Assembly: GCA_963555705.1 (NCBI GenBank)
Contig: OY743168.1
Coordinates: 23,814,139 to 23,878,138, forward strand
Source of the DNA: Ligustrum vulgare
Taxonomy: Eukaryota; Streptophyta; Magnoliopsida; Lamiales; Oleaceae
Direction: 5' to 3'
Length of the DNA: 64,000 nt
A program made the position numbers and the translations under genes. Of the stretch, positions 30,934 through 44,096 are shown one piece after another; position 1 is the stretch's first letter, and every line of letters begins with the position of its first letter. The notes under the pieces were generated by a model. It ran no database searches. It was not told the DNA's origin and was given only the letters and a program-made list of their open reading frames with translations.

Positions 30934-32364
30934 TATTTTTTTTTTTTTCTGGATTATTCGTTGTTCTCAAATTTTAGGACAACTTCTGAAGCCAAACAAC
31001 GTTTACCTATTCTACTTCAGGAACAAATTTTTACTTCTGGGTTTCTTTACTTCCTGCAATTGTAAGTCTTTCACGCATAAATGTTTCTGTCTTGTTGACT
31101 TGCAAAAGTGGAATTCTTTTTAAATCTCTCTCCTACTATCTTGTATGTCACGTGCTTATGTTTCTTTCATGCTTCACCACTTCTGTTCATTGGGCTCGGA
31201 AGTTAATCCTCCTGGTTGGCACCAAACTGCACCGCATAGTTGTAAAGCTGGCTGTTGAAATCATGGATTCAAGTCGATGGACAGAATTTCGTCAGTTCAA
31301 CCTGAGGGATGAGCTCTTTTGGTTTGGGAATCCTAGGCTTCTGCTGCGCTTGTTACAATTCGTATCATTCCAGGTTATTGAAATAAAATCTTTTGTGTGT
31401 CTTCGAATTACATCTGTTGCTCGACAACCAATGTACACATGCCACGTGGTACACGTACATTGGCTGCCGGGCATGATATGTTTTCTGAAAGTGGGCAAGA
31501 TATCATTTCTGATTAAACTAGAACTAGAACAACATCAGTCTAATTCAAAAATAGAAAAGAAAAAAAAAAAATCATGAAACGAAGTGTTACGATTTTGCAG
31601 AATGCATTCGAGATGGCAGCATATATTTGGTCAGTGGTGAGATTCCGTATTCTTTCCCAATCACCGAGTCACATACTTGAGTAGAACTAATTTACCTTGT
31701 GTATTCTTTTTTATTGGTTTTGCCCAGTGGGAAGTTAAGGGACCGTCCTGTTACACTGAAGATCATAGATTTCTTGTGATCCGCTTGACATTTGGGTACG
31801 CTGTTTCATCTAAAACATCTATACCATAATAATTTGATATTACTCTCAGCAGCAGCCAGTACTACACATGAAAACTGATGAGTTAGAAATTAAATTTCTG
31901 CAGGGTTGTTTCCCAGTTTTGGTGTAGCTTCATCACGTTCCCACTTTACGTTATTGTTACTCAGGTTAATTGAGAGCTGGATCTTCTTGTTCTGCCCTTC
32001 TCCTTCCATATTTCTCTCTACCTTTCACAATATATGGCCCCTTTTTGTGCTGCAGATGGGTTCTAAATTTAAGAAAACAATAATATCTGAAAACGTTAGA
32101 AGATCACTTCTTGGGTGGCAAAGGAAAGTGAAGACTAGACAAGAGTTAACTGCAACGTCAGCTGCGTCATTGGCTTCTGCTGACGAGGAGCAAATGATTC
32201 TTGAAACTGTCTGCAAAGAAGAATCCTCTGAGGAACATGGCCAAACCATAGTATCAGGTCACGGTGTCTTGACTGAACATTGTCCAACTGCTGAGATTTC
32301 TCCAAGCAATGAGAAGCTCCAGTTTCCTTTTTCATCTCCTTCATTGGATCCTCCAATAATCTAA
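26851..32364 (+). CDS. MLO-like seven-transmembrane protein, 15 exons
   Basis: Exons by GT-AG borders: 26851-26970, 27150-27207, 27315-27547, 28594-28710, 28789-28867, 28967-29076, 29821-29895, 30342-30427, 30714-30763, 31021-31061, 31203-31373, 31601-31636, 31728-31795, 31904-31964, 32056-32364. They join in frame to 537 aa. Family signatures: [16 protein letters not shown] at the N-terminus, [90 protein letters not shown], then a cytosolic tail with a Trp-containing amphipathic helix ([12 protein letters not shown]), the calmodulin-binding site. These motifs are closest to the MLO4/MLO11 group, linked in Arabidopsis to root mechanical responses; other clades are powdery-mildew susceptibility factors. 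The tail is shorter than in AtMLO4. Plasma-membrane protein. Appears intact. Confidence 0.92.
26971..26997. repeat. Poly-A run at the first MLO donor site
   Basis: GTG followed by about 22 A directly after exon 1. The long homopolymer lies within the donor region (AAG|GTGAAAA) and may be length-variable between alleles. Confidence 0.85.
28220..28320. mobile_element. Fold-back MITE in MLO intron 3
   Basis: 101 bp with nearly perfect 29-bp inverted arms: TGTACAAACTAGTGTACTAA on the left and TTAGTACACTAGTTTGTACA on the right, extending into CCTCACATG/CATGTGAGG. ACT flanks both sides (28217-28219, 28321-28323) and may be a 3-bp target duplication. No coding capacity. Confidence 0.75.
30168..30335. 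mobile_element. Degenerate MITE in MLO intron 7
   Basis: Contains TTTATAAACAAA near the left, GAGGTAAAATGTGT, AAAAAGTGATTTAGAGAAATGTG and TTTACCAAAAC near the right, matching the MITE family at 22532 and 41688 in order. The ends are too decayed for a clear target duplication. Confidence 0.5.
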
Positions 32365-32598
32365 AAGATAGTTTTTTTCTTGTGCCAAGGGACCATCAAC
32401 TCTAGCTAGGCTTCTGGTTCTAGCTTTGCCATTCACCTGAACATGATGAACTTTGCTAGTTCGAGGAGTTCTTTGGTACTTGGCTCTATTATCATTTACT
32501 ACTTTAAAGTATATATGCTTAAAGCTAGCTATCTGTTATGGATTACGTTTAATTCATTCTAGCGACAGCAATTACTAACACGGAATAAGGAAATCGGA

Positions 32599-35500
32599 TG
32601 TATGAAAATATGATATAACCAGAGAGAAAAATATCTAAAATGGAAAAGTTTTATTCTATATTTCTCATACCTTCAACACTGTAGAAGTGGATTATTTATT
32701 TATACAAGTAAAAGAAGACAGCTGGCATAACAAAAAAATGACAGCTAGCAAAGCAAACTAACTGGACACAATAACACGAACTGGACTAACTGGGACTGCT
32801 ATATATGGACTGCTAGACACGAACTAGACTAACTGGGACTGCTATATATGGACAGCTATATACTCTACATCCCCCCCTCAAGGTGGAATATGATGGAAAT
32901 CCATCATACCCAGCTTGGACAATAGAAACTTGAATTGAGGTCCGGATAAGGATTTAGTAAAAATGTCTGCAAGCTGGTGATGAGAAGAGATATGCTGTGG
33001 TAAAACGAAGCCCTCTTTGAACTTATTACGAGCAAGATGGCAATCTATCTCCAAGTTTTTAGTCTGCTCATGAAAGACTGGATTAGCACTAATATGGATA
33101 GCTGCCTTGTTGTCACACCACAAAGGAACAGGTAGCTGAAGGGAAATGTTGAAGTCACGGAGAACAAAAGAAATCCATAAAAGCTCGCACACAGTGGATG
33201 CCATACTGCAGTATTCAGCTTTAGCAGAGCTGCGCGACACTGTTGACTGCTTCTTTGTTTTCTAGGAGATTAAGGCATCACCAAGAAATACACATTAGCC
33301 TGTTAAGGACTTCCTCGAATCAGGGCAAGAAGCCCAGTCCGCATCACAAAATGCACGAACCTGGAATGAATTTTGAGAAGAAAAAAATATTCCCTTTGAA
33401 GGAGTTCCCTTAAGATAACGGACCAAGTGTAAGGCTCCTTCCCAATGAGACTTGCAAGGAGCTCCAACAAATTGGCTTAACTGCTGGACACTGTAAGTGA
33501 GATCTGGTTGTGTTAAATTCAAATACAAAAGCCTTCCCATCAGACGTCTATACTTATCAGGATCAGGTAAAAGATCTCCACTTGCTGTTGAAAAATGATG
33601 TCCCTTGGGTAATGGAGTAGTGGCTGGCTTAGCACTCATTAACCAGCATCATTAACAATGCAAAATGCATACTTACGTTGATTGATGTAAGTTTCCTCAG
33701 CACAACGTGCAATTTCAATACCCAGAAATTTTTTGCATATCCAAGATCTTTAATTGTGAAAGTTGAATCCAAAAACTTCTTTACTTTAACTAGTTCCTCT
33801 TCATTTGTTCTTGTCAAAAGAACATCATCGACATATACAAGTAAAATCAAGAAAGTTGAACCAGTGTATAATGCAAAAAGACAGCGATCATGCTGTGATT
33901 GAACAAAGCCATAAACATGCAATTTTTCGCAAAACTCTGAATTCCATTGCCTGCTTCAACCCATACAAAGACTTCTTTAATCGAGACATACTTCTCCTGT
34001 CTGTGCCTTGGCATAACCTTCAGGTGGGTACATATAAACTTCTTCTTCTAGAGTTCCATGGAGAAACGCATTATTTATATCTAATTGATGGATAGGCCAA
34101 GAATTTCCACTAGTTACTGCTAAGAAAATCCGCACTGTGACTGATTTTGCAACTGGTGAAAAACTGTCATAGTAGTCCACTCCTTCGATTTGGTGATATC
34201 CTTTTGCCACGACCCTTGCTTTACACTTGTCCAAAGTTCCATCAGCATTTAACTTTACCTTGTATACCCCTTTAGAACCAATAGGCTTCTTCCCAAAAGG
34301 TAGAGAAACCAACTCCCAGGTCTGATTTTCTTCTAATGCCTTTAATTCCTTTTCCATAGCAAGTATCCATTCTGCTCTAGTACTAGCTTCTTTGTATGAA
34401 AGTGGCTCTTGAATAGTGGAAACATTAGCTAAAAAATGCAAATAATCATGTGCAAAAAATGGTGAGTGAACAAAGGGAAAAGTCATAGGAGTATGAGGTG
34501 ATGATGCAGGCTGTTCCAATCTTCATGGGAGTTCTCTGACAGGTAATGGATTGGTACTAGTGAGGTTAGTAACAAAATCCGTAAGCCAAGATGGTGCTGA
34601 TTTAGTTCTTGTACTTCTTCTTGGAGAGGCAGTGATTGGGCTATGAGATGAGATATCTAAATGTTCATGAGGATCTTGGTCTGAACTAATTGGTGAAGGG
34701 GCATGAAGATCGAAAAGATCTTCAGCATTTCTAGAATGACACTGTGTTGGATCAGGAGAGGATTTCTCATTTTGGCCATCATTTGGAACAATTGGCAAAG
34801 GTATGACAGATTGTTTCTCTGAATTGGATTTAAAAGGAAATATGTTTTCATAGAAAACAACATCCCTAGATATATGAATCTGTTGATTAATCATATCAAA
34901 CATCTTGAATGCCTTTTGACCTGGACTAAAACCTAAGAAAACACACTTGAAACTTCTTGGTGAAAATTTGTCTTTAAAAGGTTTTGTGTTAGTGATGCAA
35001 CATAAACTACCAAAAACTCTTAAGGACTCATATTCTGGTTTTTTCTTGTGTAAGACTTCATATGGTGATTTCCATCCTAGTACAGCTGTAGGCAGCCTAT
35101 TTATAAGGAATGTAGCCATTAGAATGGAATCACCCCAAAAGGTTCTAGGCAAATTCGACTGAAACATTAGTGCTCTTGCAACTTGTAAAAGGTGTTTATG
35201 TTTCCTTTCAACCACCCCATTTTGTTGGGGTGTGTACACACAACTCTTTTGGTGCAAAACTCCATTTTCATGTAAAAAAATTTGTAATTCCAAATTGGTA
35301 AATTCACTACCATTATCAGATCTAAAACACTTTATAACTTAACCAAACTGAGTCTTGATCATTTGGAAAAAAATGTTTTAAAATGATTGATACTTGACTC
35401 TTTTATTTCATAAAAAAGGTCCATGTATTTCTACTGTGATCATCAAAAATAGGTAATACATAATGTGCACCAGAAAATGATGATTGCTTATAAGGGCCCC

Positions 35501-36290
35501 AAACATCAATGTGTACCAAGTCAAAAATGCAATCTGAATGTGAAGCATCAATAGGAAATGGCAATCTATGTTGTCTTGAAAATGAACAAACATCACAAGG
35601 CATACAAGTTTGTTTAGTACAATTTTTCAACATCTCTAGGTGCAGCAGGACCTTTTCAGAAGCATGACCTAATCTTACATGCCAAAGATGTGCAGAAACT
35701 TCTTTATTTGGTACAGTAGATGTAGAAGTTTGATTACAAGAAATTGAAGTTACACTGTGAATGCTGTTTGGTGAAAATGAATTGCTGTCCAGAACATAAA
35801 GACTTCCTACCAACTGCCAGAATCCTCCCACTCTTCTGTTCCTGCATTTGGCAATGTGTTTCAAGGAAAATGAATTTCAGTTTTGAAGTTTTAGCAAGCT
35901 TACTCACAGACAGAAGGTTGAATTTGAAGGAAGGAACATGCAAGGTATCACCAAGGCATATATCATCAGTCAAATGTACATTTCCTACTTGTGTAACAAA
36001 GCTTTTTGAGCCATCTGGTAAGTATACTAGAATATTTTGTGAGGTGGATCTAGGATTTTTCAAAAGTGTAAAACTAGTGCACATGTCATTAGATGCACCT
36101 GTGTCAACTATCCAAGTACCTGACTCACACAAAAAAGAAATAATTAGAGCAGTATTTAACTTGGAATTCAGAGCAACACCTGCATCATCATTCAGGTTCA
36201 GGTGTGCTAAGTCCACCATGTTGCCAGAAGTTTGCACGTTCTCTTTCATCAACTTCATGAACTGTTGCTGTATAATATCAGTCAAGTTGG
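32599..36290 (-). mobile_element. Decayed Copia retrotransposon, 5' truncated
   Basis: Minus-strand pol pieces in order: protease (WIVDTGASNDM) and GAG-pre-integrase (HLWHVRLGHAS) with integrase start (36285-35403), rest of integrase (YTPQQNGVVERKHKHLL; 35293-34523), RT (34519-33977, 33922-33295) including YVDDVLL, and RNase H (33240-32878) ending ADIFTKSL. A purine tract (TTGAGGGGGGGATG on the minus strand) precedes a likely 3' LTR at 32867-32599 (TGTAGAG...CATACA, about 269 bp). No matching 5' LTR or gag is seen above 36290, so that end is lost. Frameshifts and gaps break pol at several points, so it is inactive. Its 3' end lies about 235 bp after the MLO stop. Confidence 0.85.
32878..36285 (-). 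pseudogene. Copia pol polyprotein, frameshifted
   Basis: Protease, integrase, RT and RNase H domains in the Copia order (integrase before RT). Key residues visible are DTGAS of the protease, the zinc-binding H-x-x-x-x-H then CxxC of the integrase N-terminus, YVDD of RT, and the SSAEAEY-like SSAKAEY and WCDNKAA of RNase H. Breaks lie at about 35400-35300, 34520, 33975-33920, 33640 and 33295-33240. Domains are individually well preserved, so decay is moderate. Confidence 0.85.
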
Positions 36291-39200
36291 ATTTTGGTCC
36301 ATGCCATGCGTGTACTTATTTTCATGTCTCCGTTCAGCATCAACATCCAAAGGAGTATCTGCTAAATATACCGTGACAAATAAACAAGTTATAAGTGAAA
36401 GAGAATCTCCCAGACAAAGGTAAGAACACTAATTTAAGCAACTACCTAAATATAATTACAAATCCTTAAAGATAATTACATAATTTACAAATATGAAAAT
36501 CCCTTGATTTTGTCAATTGGATCCCTTGACATCTTCAATATCTTTATCACGCACCTGCGATATGGACGACTGAGATAAAAGTCCAATCTCGGTCTCGAGA
36601 AATTGAAATTGTTGACGGAGAAGTGGTTTGGTGAGTGTGTTCGCTTCGCTAACTGGTCAACAAAAGAGACATTAGCCACCCGATTGAGCTTTTGAATAGG
36701 TTTGTGGATGTTATGTTTGGATCTAGTAACTATGACTCGTGGTGAAGATGGTGACGGGGAGGGAGGATTGGGAAGTGGTGGATAAGGTGGTTGATGGAGC
36801 TAAAGCGGGTGTTTGAGGTTGATGGAGTGAAGAAGACAATGGTATTGACTCAGTTGCATTGGAGGTTGGCATGGTCGCACTGGGAATTTGGGTTTCGGGA
36901 GGACCGTGCTGGATATCTCATATCTGGTGTGGCCGCATTAGGACTTGGATTTGGGGTCATTTGTTGGGGGTATAGAGTGGTTTAAGATGTTGATCGTCGA
37001 GGGCGCAGAGCCGGATGCATAGGATGATGACCGAAGTGAGATGGGACACCAATGAGACAATTTGACAGGAGGACGGTCTAGTTCAGTTTGAATAGAAGCG
37101 AATGGAAATATAGGCTCCGTTCGGTTACAATTAAATTGAAGGGAGAAGGAATGTAAATTATTTTGATAATTTATTTGTATTTTTTAGGTGAGATGTGAGG
37201 TTAAAAATTGGAGGGAGAAAATTTAAATAGTTAAAAAGTGATTTGAAAATTGTGTAAATTAATTTTTTGGTCAATTTTGTCCTTTAGTGGAATAATTTGT
37301 GGCCACCGAACACACCCATAGACTCCGCAAATTTGACATGATGAGAGGTGTATACACGAGTGGAGAAATGGTCTAGACACAGGTAGGCACTTCAAGGGGA
37401 GGAGTTCCCTAAGAATACATGGAAAAAAGCGAGGGGCAAGTTTGTGAGACAAGTATGGCCTAAGCCATGGACAACATAGGCATCTAAAACTATGAAATTT
37501 GGAATAGTTAGGTGGGGTTCCAAAGAGTTTGGTATACGGTTAGAGAAGACCAAGAGTATGAGTGGGAAGACGATTTATAAGATAGGCAACACATGTCATC
37601 CTATCGAGGGTGTACAGATCGAATAAGTAATATATGGATTGTGAGTCTAAGTGTCGTACCTATAGAAATTGTGATAAATTATTGTCCAAGTTTCTAACCT
37701 TAACTGAAACAAATAATTTCCAGATTAAGAAATTGTGAAATCAAATTAAACTAAGTACTAAAAATAGTTACGAAGGAAAATTTAACTAATGCATATCAGT
37801 TTGAATGAATGATTTGGTTGAGTGTGTAAATTCAGTGCTAAGATCTAGAATCCACTTTTATTATTTCTTATTAATTTCGAGTTATTAACCCCTTGTTCGG
37901 TGGCCATGCTTAAAAAAAATGTTTTTTTTTGTGGTTTTTTAGATAGATGGATGGTTGTGGAAAGAGAAAATGTGTAGGGTTAGAGATTGATTTGAGGAAT
38001 TGTGTAGTTTAAAAATTGGTTTAAAAATAAAAAAAAAACCTAAAATAATATGTTTACCGAACAAATGCTAAATTGATAACAATTCTTCGAATATGAAGAT
38101 CAATTAAAAGATCAACATAAGAGAATTTTTCGGCCTAAGCCGCAGAGATTCGGTATAAATCTACTCCCCTACTGAGTATCCACTAAAAGTGGATAAAGCT
38201 CGATTTGCTCTATAAGGTCAAAACTGTAATTAAGATATACAAAGTTCAAATTTACGGAAAGATCAAGCTCAAAAATTATCTTTCAAACTTTAGATCTAAT
38301 TTACAAACTTACTTTTCACATACGAACATCAAAACCACAGCACGACAATATTACAACAATCAAGGAACTTGGAACCTTATTCCACTAATCTTCACAAAGA
38401 AATCAAAGTAGAAGAGTGTAGAAGATGAAAATATCCAGAGAAGAAAATCAGAAGTTTTTAATCTCTCAAAACTCAGAAGCTAAATGAAAGAACTTAATGA
38501 ATCAGAATAACGATTCACAAACTAAGTAGGGCAACCACAGATGAGTCTGAAGAAGTTTCATTCAACAACACCAATATGGACACATGTCACAATCTCAACA
38601 AAGGAGTCCAATTAAAAGAATCGTGAGCATTACGTTTTTCCAAATTTTGATAGCACACTGCACTCGTGCACTTGGCACAACAATATAAATACATGAAGTT
38701 TAAAAAATTTCATTTTCAAAGCAAGTTAATAGGAACACAATTTAGTAAAAACATGAAGGACACTGCTACATGTACAGGCCTACACACATGCCCTGCACAA
38801 GCAGCATACAAGGCACAAGCCCTATACAAGTAGCTTCACCGAAAAGTAAAATGAATTTTGTTAAAATCACAATATGATTAACACCCCCATTGACAATCCC
38901 TCCATATGCGATGAGTGGGGTCATTTCCATTTGAGTGATCTCACTCCCCACATGTGAGAGAATTATCATCGAGATTGTTAACTACATTGTGACTATAGCG
39001 TTGATCAAGTAAAATAGACAATCTTTAATGCTCCAATTCAAAAGCAGTTAGATTGAGCTGACTCACCAAGGTTTGTATAATTTTTTTTTCTAAAGTTATA
39101 TTTTCTAGGTCTAGGAATTTTATTTTTTGCAAATTTAGATTTTCGAAATGACAAAGAGTTATAATGGAGGAAAATGAACTTATCATATAAACACAAAACA

Positions 39201-39595
39201 TAAGTATTGCCTTAAGATTGTTGTTTGGAACAATACTATAATTACTAAAATAAGTAATCAATCATATACAAAGTCTTCTACATTCCTGGATTGCTATAAA
39301 TTTTTCCAAGAGACGTCCTATAAACTCGAGAAGAAAAAAAATGAGAATGATACCTAGAAATAGATAATTAACAAGAAACAAACTCACGCTACAACATCTA
39401 AGAATCCCATATACTACAAGTTATACAAAAACTTGAACAGGAAAGGGAAAAAAATAATAATAAAAAATAAAATCTGACAGTCTGAACATCATGTAGAAAG
39501 ATAACAAAGATTGTTATCTGGTTCTTTAACATCAATGAATCTGGAAAATGAAAACGTCAGGTAGAAGTAGAAGAAAATGTTCGACTAATCAGCCA
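36291..39595. other. 3.3-kb spacer with MITE-like insertions, no gene seen
   Basis: No supported coding sequence. Two MITE relatives lie at about 37117-37318 (TCCGTTCGGTTAC ... CCGAACACACC) and 37892-38068 (TTGTTCGGTGG ... TACCGAACAAATGC). A GC-richer patch at about 36700-37060 has short open frames without motif. Nothing else recognised. Confidence 0.55.
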
Positions 39596-42500
39596 TTACT
39601 TGGAACTTTTTCCTTTCTTTTCAGTTGCAGCGGTCTTGATAGCAGATTTAGCCAAGGTAGAGGGCTTTAGAACACTTTTTGGATTGAAGGCCTTCCTGAT
39701 CTTAAAAACAGTCCATGCAGTTCCCATAGCATGTCCTGCAGCATCCAGTCCCTCACTTGTTGCCTCACCTGCCTCTTTTCCATACCTTCAAGATCAAGAT
39801 TTCAACTCTCTAAACTAAATTTTCATACAATAACGTCATAATGCCATGTTTGGTATGCAGGATTGGTGGAATAATACATTTTGCAAAATTGTTTCTAATT
39901 CTCGCTTCAAAATCTACCTTAACAAACATGCCATAACTCCATACCAGTTGTACAGTTACTAAAGTAAACAATTTTTATCAATGAACTAGATATATCAGAC
40001 TAATAAGAAATGAATGAAAAAGGAAATGGTTTATTATCCCTTAGCTGTAGGCCAAAAAAAAAAGGGGGGGGGGGGGGGGGGGAAGCTATATTTTAAGAGT
40101 CTTTTACTGTTCCATTCATGCATGATGAAGATCATAGATGGCAAGGATACCTGTGGGAGACAAGTCCAGTCGTCACAGTGGAAGATGTTGACATCACATT
40201 CTTTCCAGCTACTTCAACAGCATCACAGATTTTGCCTGTTAGCAAAAGTATATATTGTTAACTGGAGCGATAGAAGTATGGAGCAAGTTCGTATGAATTA
40301 CTCTGGGTAATGAAAAAATCAAACTAAATCAAGTTTGACGACAAGACCATTCACTTATCGAATCTTAATGCTGCAGCAATGGAGGAGATAAAGATGTTTT
40401 AAAGAAGTACACACATGACAAGCATATTGAATGATAATTTTAAACCAGTTTATATTAAGTGATTGAAAGAATTGAGATAATTTGATGTTGACCTCTATTT
40501 CTATAGCAACTTTTTTCTTTCTAGAGTCCAAACACACGGGAAAGAATCAGAAATAAAGATGCCATCTGAACTCAGTTCAAGCTAAAGCTTTTGCAGTTTG
40601 TTTTAATGAGTTAAAAATAATTGGCCAGCTATTCTTTTACTGGTCTTCAAATGTGCGGTAGTAACAAATTTCAAAGGGAAAATATCCATATAGTTCTGGC
40701 TGACAGATTGATGTAGAAAATATAAATGCTCCATAGGATGAGCATTATTTTTAATTCCTTCAGATATGATACATATTATAAATGGTTTATTCAGCCTAAG
40801 TTAAACATTAATTTCAACTACACGTCCATAACTACTACTTATTGTTATCCACACATTTTCATGGGATCCACTACCATGCCTCTATATAAATCATTTAAAT
40901 TTGCCAAACAGAAGCTTAATTCTAGTAAATCAGTTGTTCTTGTAAGTTGACCATGTAACTTGTAAAAAAGTTATCGACCAAACTCTATACAATTAAACAA
41001 AATGCTTTATTCGGTCTTGTACATATGTGAGGTAGGTAATCAAAAAAGATAATAGACTTTACTTTTTTATAACTTAGGAGTCATGTGAGATGAAAGTATA
41101 AGGCACAAGTCAAAACTTCCAATCCTGCTTTTGCAAAATTTATTACTTGGGCGTCGTTATCTGATCCTCACCTCAATGTGAAACATCACCTAGCAATATG
41201 AAGGATTAGATTGCTTGTAAAGTATATGCACTAGCGGCAAGTATTATAATCACTTCACAAGTTTATAACTCATGTAAAACATTAAAGGGAAAAGGAGTAC
41301 AATTAAATAAGTAGATGCCATGTAAAATTATGTATCTTCATATAATTGTGCAGCAAAATGAAAAAGGAAAAAATTAAGTAAATAAATAAATAAACAAATA
41401 AAATAAAATAAAAGTGAAAGGGATGTTTCACATACTAAATCCATCCAGAGATGCAAGGACAATTTCTCCTGGCAGGAGACCAAAGAACTTCTTTCCTGTT
41501 TTAGAATTTGCGATAGAACCAGTAAAGAATCCCGAAACCTTCACAGCTCCTGAAAGTACCCCGACTGCTACTTTCTCGGTCATCTTTGTCACCCTCTTAA
41601 CCCTGAAGAAAATAAAAACAATTATGCAAATGCCTCATTTCTCACATCATATATTTACGTAAACGGAACATTGTCAATAGGGTACAGGCCTCCGTTTGGT
41701 AACTTGTTTATAAACTACAAATTTTCCCAAACCATTTTTTAATCAAACAAATTTCCCAAAATCACCTTTTTATAACATATTTTACATCGAAAATATCACA
41801 TTTTTTTGTTTATAAATTTTTTTTTTTACCAAACAGAGGCATTAGAGAATCATGTTTTTAGAGCAAACATACAAAACTGACAATGCCATGTCACAGCAAA
41901 CGAGTTGAAGACATTTGGTAAAAGACAAGTAAACGACAGAAAACATAAGTAAAATATAGCAACTACTTATCAAATGGATAAACAGACAAAAGCACCATAA
42001 AACCTCTTAATTCTCTCTAAGGTCTTAGGATCAATCTCTGAATTGTCCCCTGGAGTCATCCTCTTCTTCAACATCTCATTCCCCGACTTCAACCGATCTA
42101 CAGTCACATCGCCACCCCACAATATTCCCTTAACCAGATGCCCTGACCCCGCCGCAATCAGCCTAGCTGCTGTCCCGCTGTACTCCTCCACATTAGGTGC
42201 CAGCGTCGTCCAGTAGGCTGCGCACTGCCCCTCCACTGCCTCCATCTTCTTTTTGTCTGTATTCAACTCCCCTGCTGTAATTTCCCTCACCGCTGCCCCT
42301 GCCTCCGCTATCACCTCTTTCTCCTCCACCCTCCGAACCGAAAAGTTACTGTAAGTCTCCAAAACTCGATCCAACTCCTTCAAGACCACTTCCTGCCCTT
42401 TAGACGCTATTGTTAATCCGTAACTCAACACCTCATTTTCCATCTTAACTTTTTCCTTTTTATCCTTTTTATCCTTTTTATTCTTCTTCTTCTTCTTCTT

Positions 42501-42965
42501 TTTCTCTTTTTCGTTATCATTGCTGGAGTGAGGATCCTCAGTTTCCTTAGGGGGTTGGAAGGAGAAGAAGTAATGGGATTGATCAAGCTTAACGGCTGCA
42601 AGATCTTTCGTCAAGGGCCATTGGGTCTCATCCGCTACGCGCACAAAGGCAGCGACGGTGTTATCCCCCTGAAAAAGGATGATGATTTGGAGTTCGCCTG
42701 AAGCGAGCTCAACGGAGTAATGCTGGTCGATCAAATTGAGGATTGCGCCGGGTATCGTGAGGTAGGCCTCCTCAATAGATTCGGGAGGGGCGGACGGGGA
42801 AGCTGGGTGAGTTTCGTAGTTGTGAGGAAGGAGGTTCTCCACAGGGTCTATGGTGGGGTAGAGGGGTGTGGAGGAGGGATTTGGAGGATGAATTGTTTGG
42901 TAATTGGAGTCGATGACTTTGTCGTACATTGGGGTTCGAGTGGGATTTGGGTTTTGAGACGCCAT
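39596..42965 (-). CDS. Senescence/dehydration-associated protein, ERD7 family, four exons
   Basis: Exons (minus order): 42965-42004, 41602-41436, 40235-40151, 39785-39596, joined in frame to 467 aa. The N-terminal 75 residues are Pro/Ser-rich. A middle region carries LTIPGAILNLIDQHYSVEL, typical of this plant family. A Lys-rich linker ([18 protein letters not shown], about 158-175) leads to the C-terminal senescence domain, which spans all four exons (YGLTIASKGQEVV; VSGFFTGSIANSK; FFGLLPGEIVLASLDGFSK; AGHAMGTAWTVFKIRKAFNPK). The domain resembles that of spartin. Arabidopsis members are induced by dehydration, cold and senescence and act in membrane lipid remodelling on cooling. The tail ends KKGKSSK. 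Appears intact. The start ATG at 42965 has an A at -3. Confidence 0.93.
40063..40082. repeat. Poly-G run in an ERD7-type gene intron
   Basis: About 19 consecutive G after an A run. Probably length-variable; the exact count should not be trusted. Intronic. Confidence 0.85.
41688..41840. mobile_element. MITE in intron 1 of the ERD7-type gene
   Basis: Inverted termini GCCTCCGTTTGGTAA and TTACCAAACAGAGGC enclose 153 bp of AT-rich sequence with TTTATAAACTACAAATTTTC. Best-preserved member of the MITE family seen in this window; same termini as the copy at 22532. No coding capacity. Confidence 0.75.
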
Positions 42966-43253
42966 TGTTGAAACAGAAAGGAGTTACTTTGGGACACAAT
43001 GGACAACGAACGAGAGGAAACGTTGAATTATTCATCATCGTGTATTAAAAATCGGATAAAGATATTTGAATAAAGAGATGTCACCCTAGGATCGGTCTCA
43101 TAACGAGTGGCTCCACCTTTCATGTGAAGGGATGACATTCCCTATATTCATATAGCATGATCCTTAAAAATCGATCTCATTGTTGCGATTTTTACATATA
43201 CCCACAGTAACAGAATATGCAATGTTACGAAAGGATTTATCCGGTGTGGGGTA

Positions 43254-44096
43254 GGTGGGGATGGCAAAAAAATTCGTCCCAACTCGAAATCGACGGTTAC
43301 TCAATCCTAATGGGACGAAAAATCCCGACTCGAGAGTTGACATGGTGAATTTGGAATGAAAAGTGAAAACCCGTAGCGGTTCAGGTCGGGAAAAACTCGC
43401 CCAACCCGACCCGCCTTAAATAAAAAAAAAAAAAAACATGACTTATAAGTTAAACCCTAACCAGTGCCGCATACATTGCTAACTTCACTCTCAACTCTCA
43501 AACTCTCTTCCGTCTTCTCTTCTTCCCAGTTCTCACGCTCTTCTCCACCGATCGGAGATCACCGTCCCCCCGTCTGTCACCGACCACCCATTCGCTACTG
43601 AGTCTCCACAGCAGCATAGCTCCAGCCTCCACTCACTCTCCAGTCCACGCAAAAATTCACTACCCAGAGGCCAGAATGCACAATTTAAGATTGTCTTAGA
43701 ATTTTTTTTTTCTACACTAGTATAACTGTATATATGTATTTTTCTTATGGTGATAGTATATTAATTATCATAGTGCTGAAATGCTGTCTATTAATATTTG
43801 GTGATCATAATTGCATCATTATCTAAATTATCGAACAATGAACATATTTGATGATTGTAATTGCATTCTGTTGGATGTTAGAATTTGTTACTAGTTGATT
43901 GTGAATTGAGCTTTTACATGATTGCCTTTTAATAAAATTAAAAACCCGGGTCACAAAAGAGATGGGAGAGGCACCCGACCCACCAAAAACCTGAACCCGC
44001 CCCTTTTGTGACGGGGCATAGGGTGGGTATGGGACACCAAATTGGTTCACAAGACGGGACGTGGAACGGTAACCCCCGTCCCGTTGCCATCTCTAG
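43254..44096. mobile_element. Degenerate terminal-inverted-repeat element
   Basis: The left end GGGGATGGCAA and the right end TTGCCATCTCTA are inverted copies. Subterminal regions are rich in CCCGACCCGCC/GGGACGGG-type blocks on both sides. Between them is an AT-rich core with a CT-rich patch (43495-43640). No transposase reading frame remains. Termini of this style are common in plant hAT-like and related non-autonomous transposons; superfamily not certain because no target duplication is clear. Confidence 0.5.

Noticed and set aside
35744..36376. 210-codon plus-strand ORF opposite the Copia protease
   Set aside because: Shadow of the minus-strand pol sequence, which carries the recognisable motifs.
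36791..36985. Short open frames in the 36.5-37.1 kb GC-richer patch
   Set aside because: No motif, no start context, no splice structure; treated as spacer.
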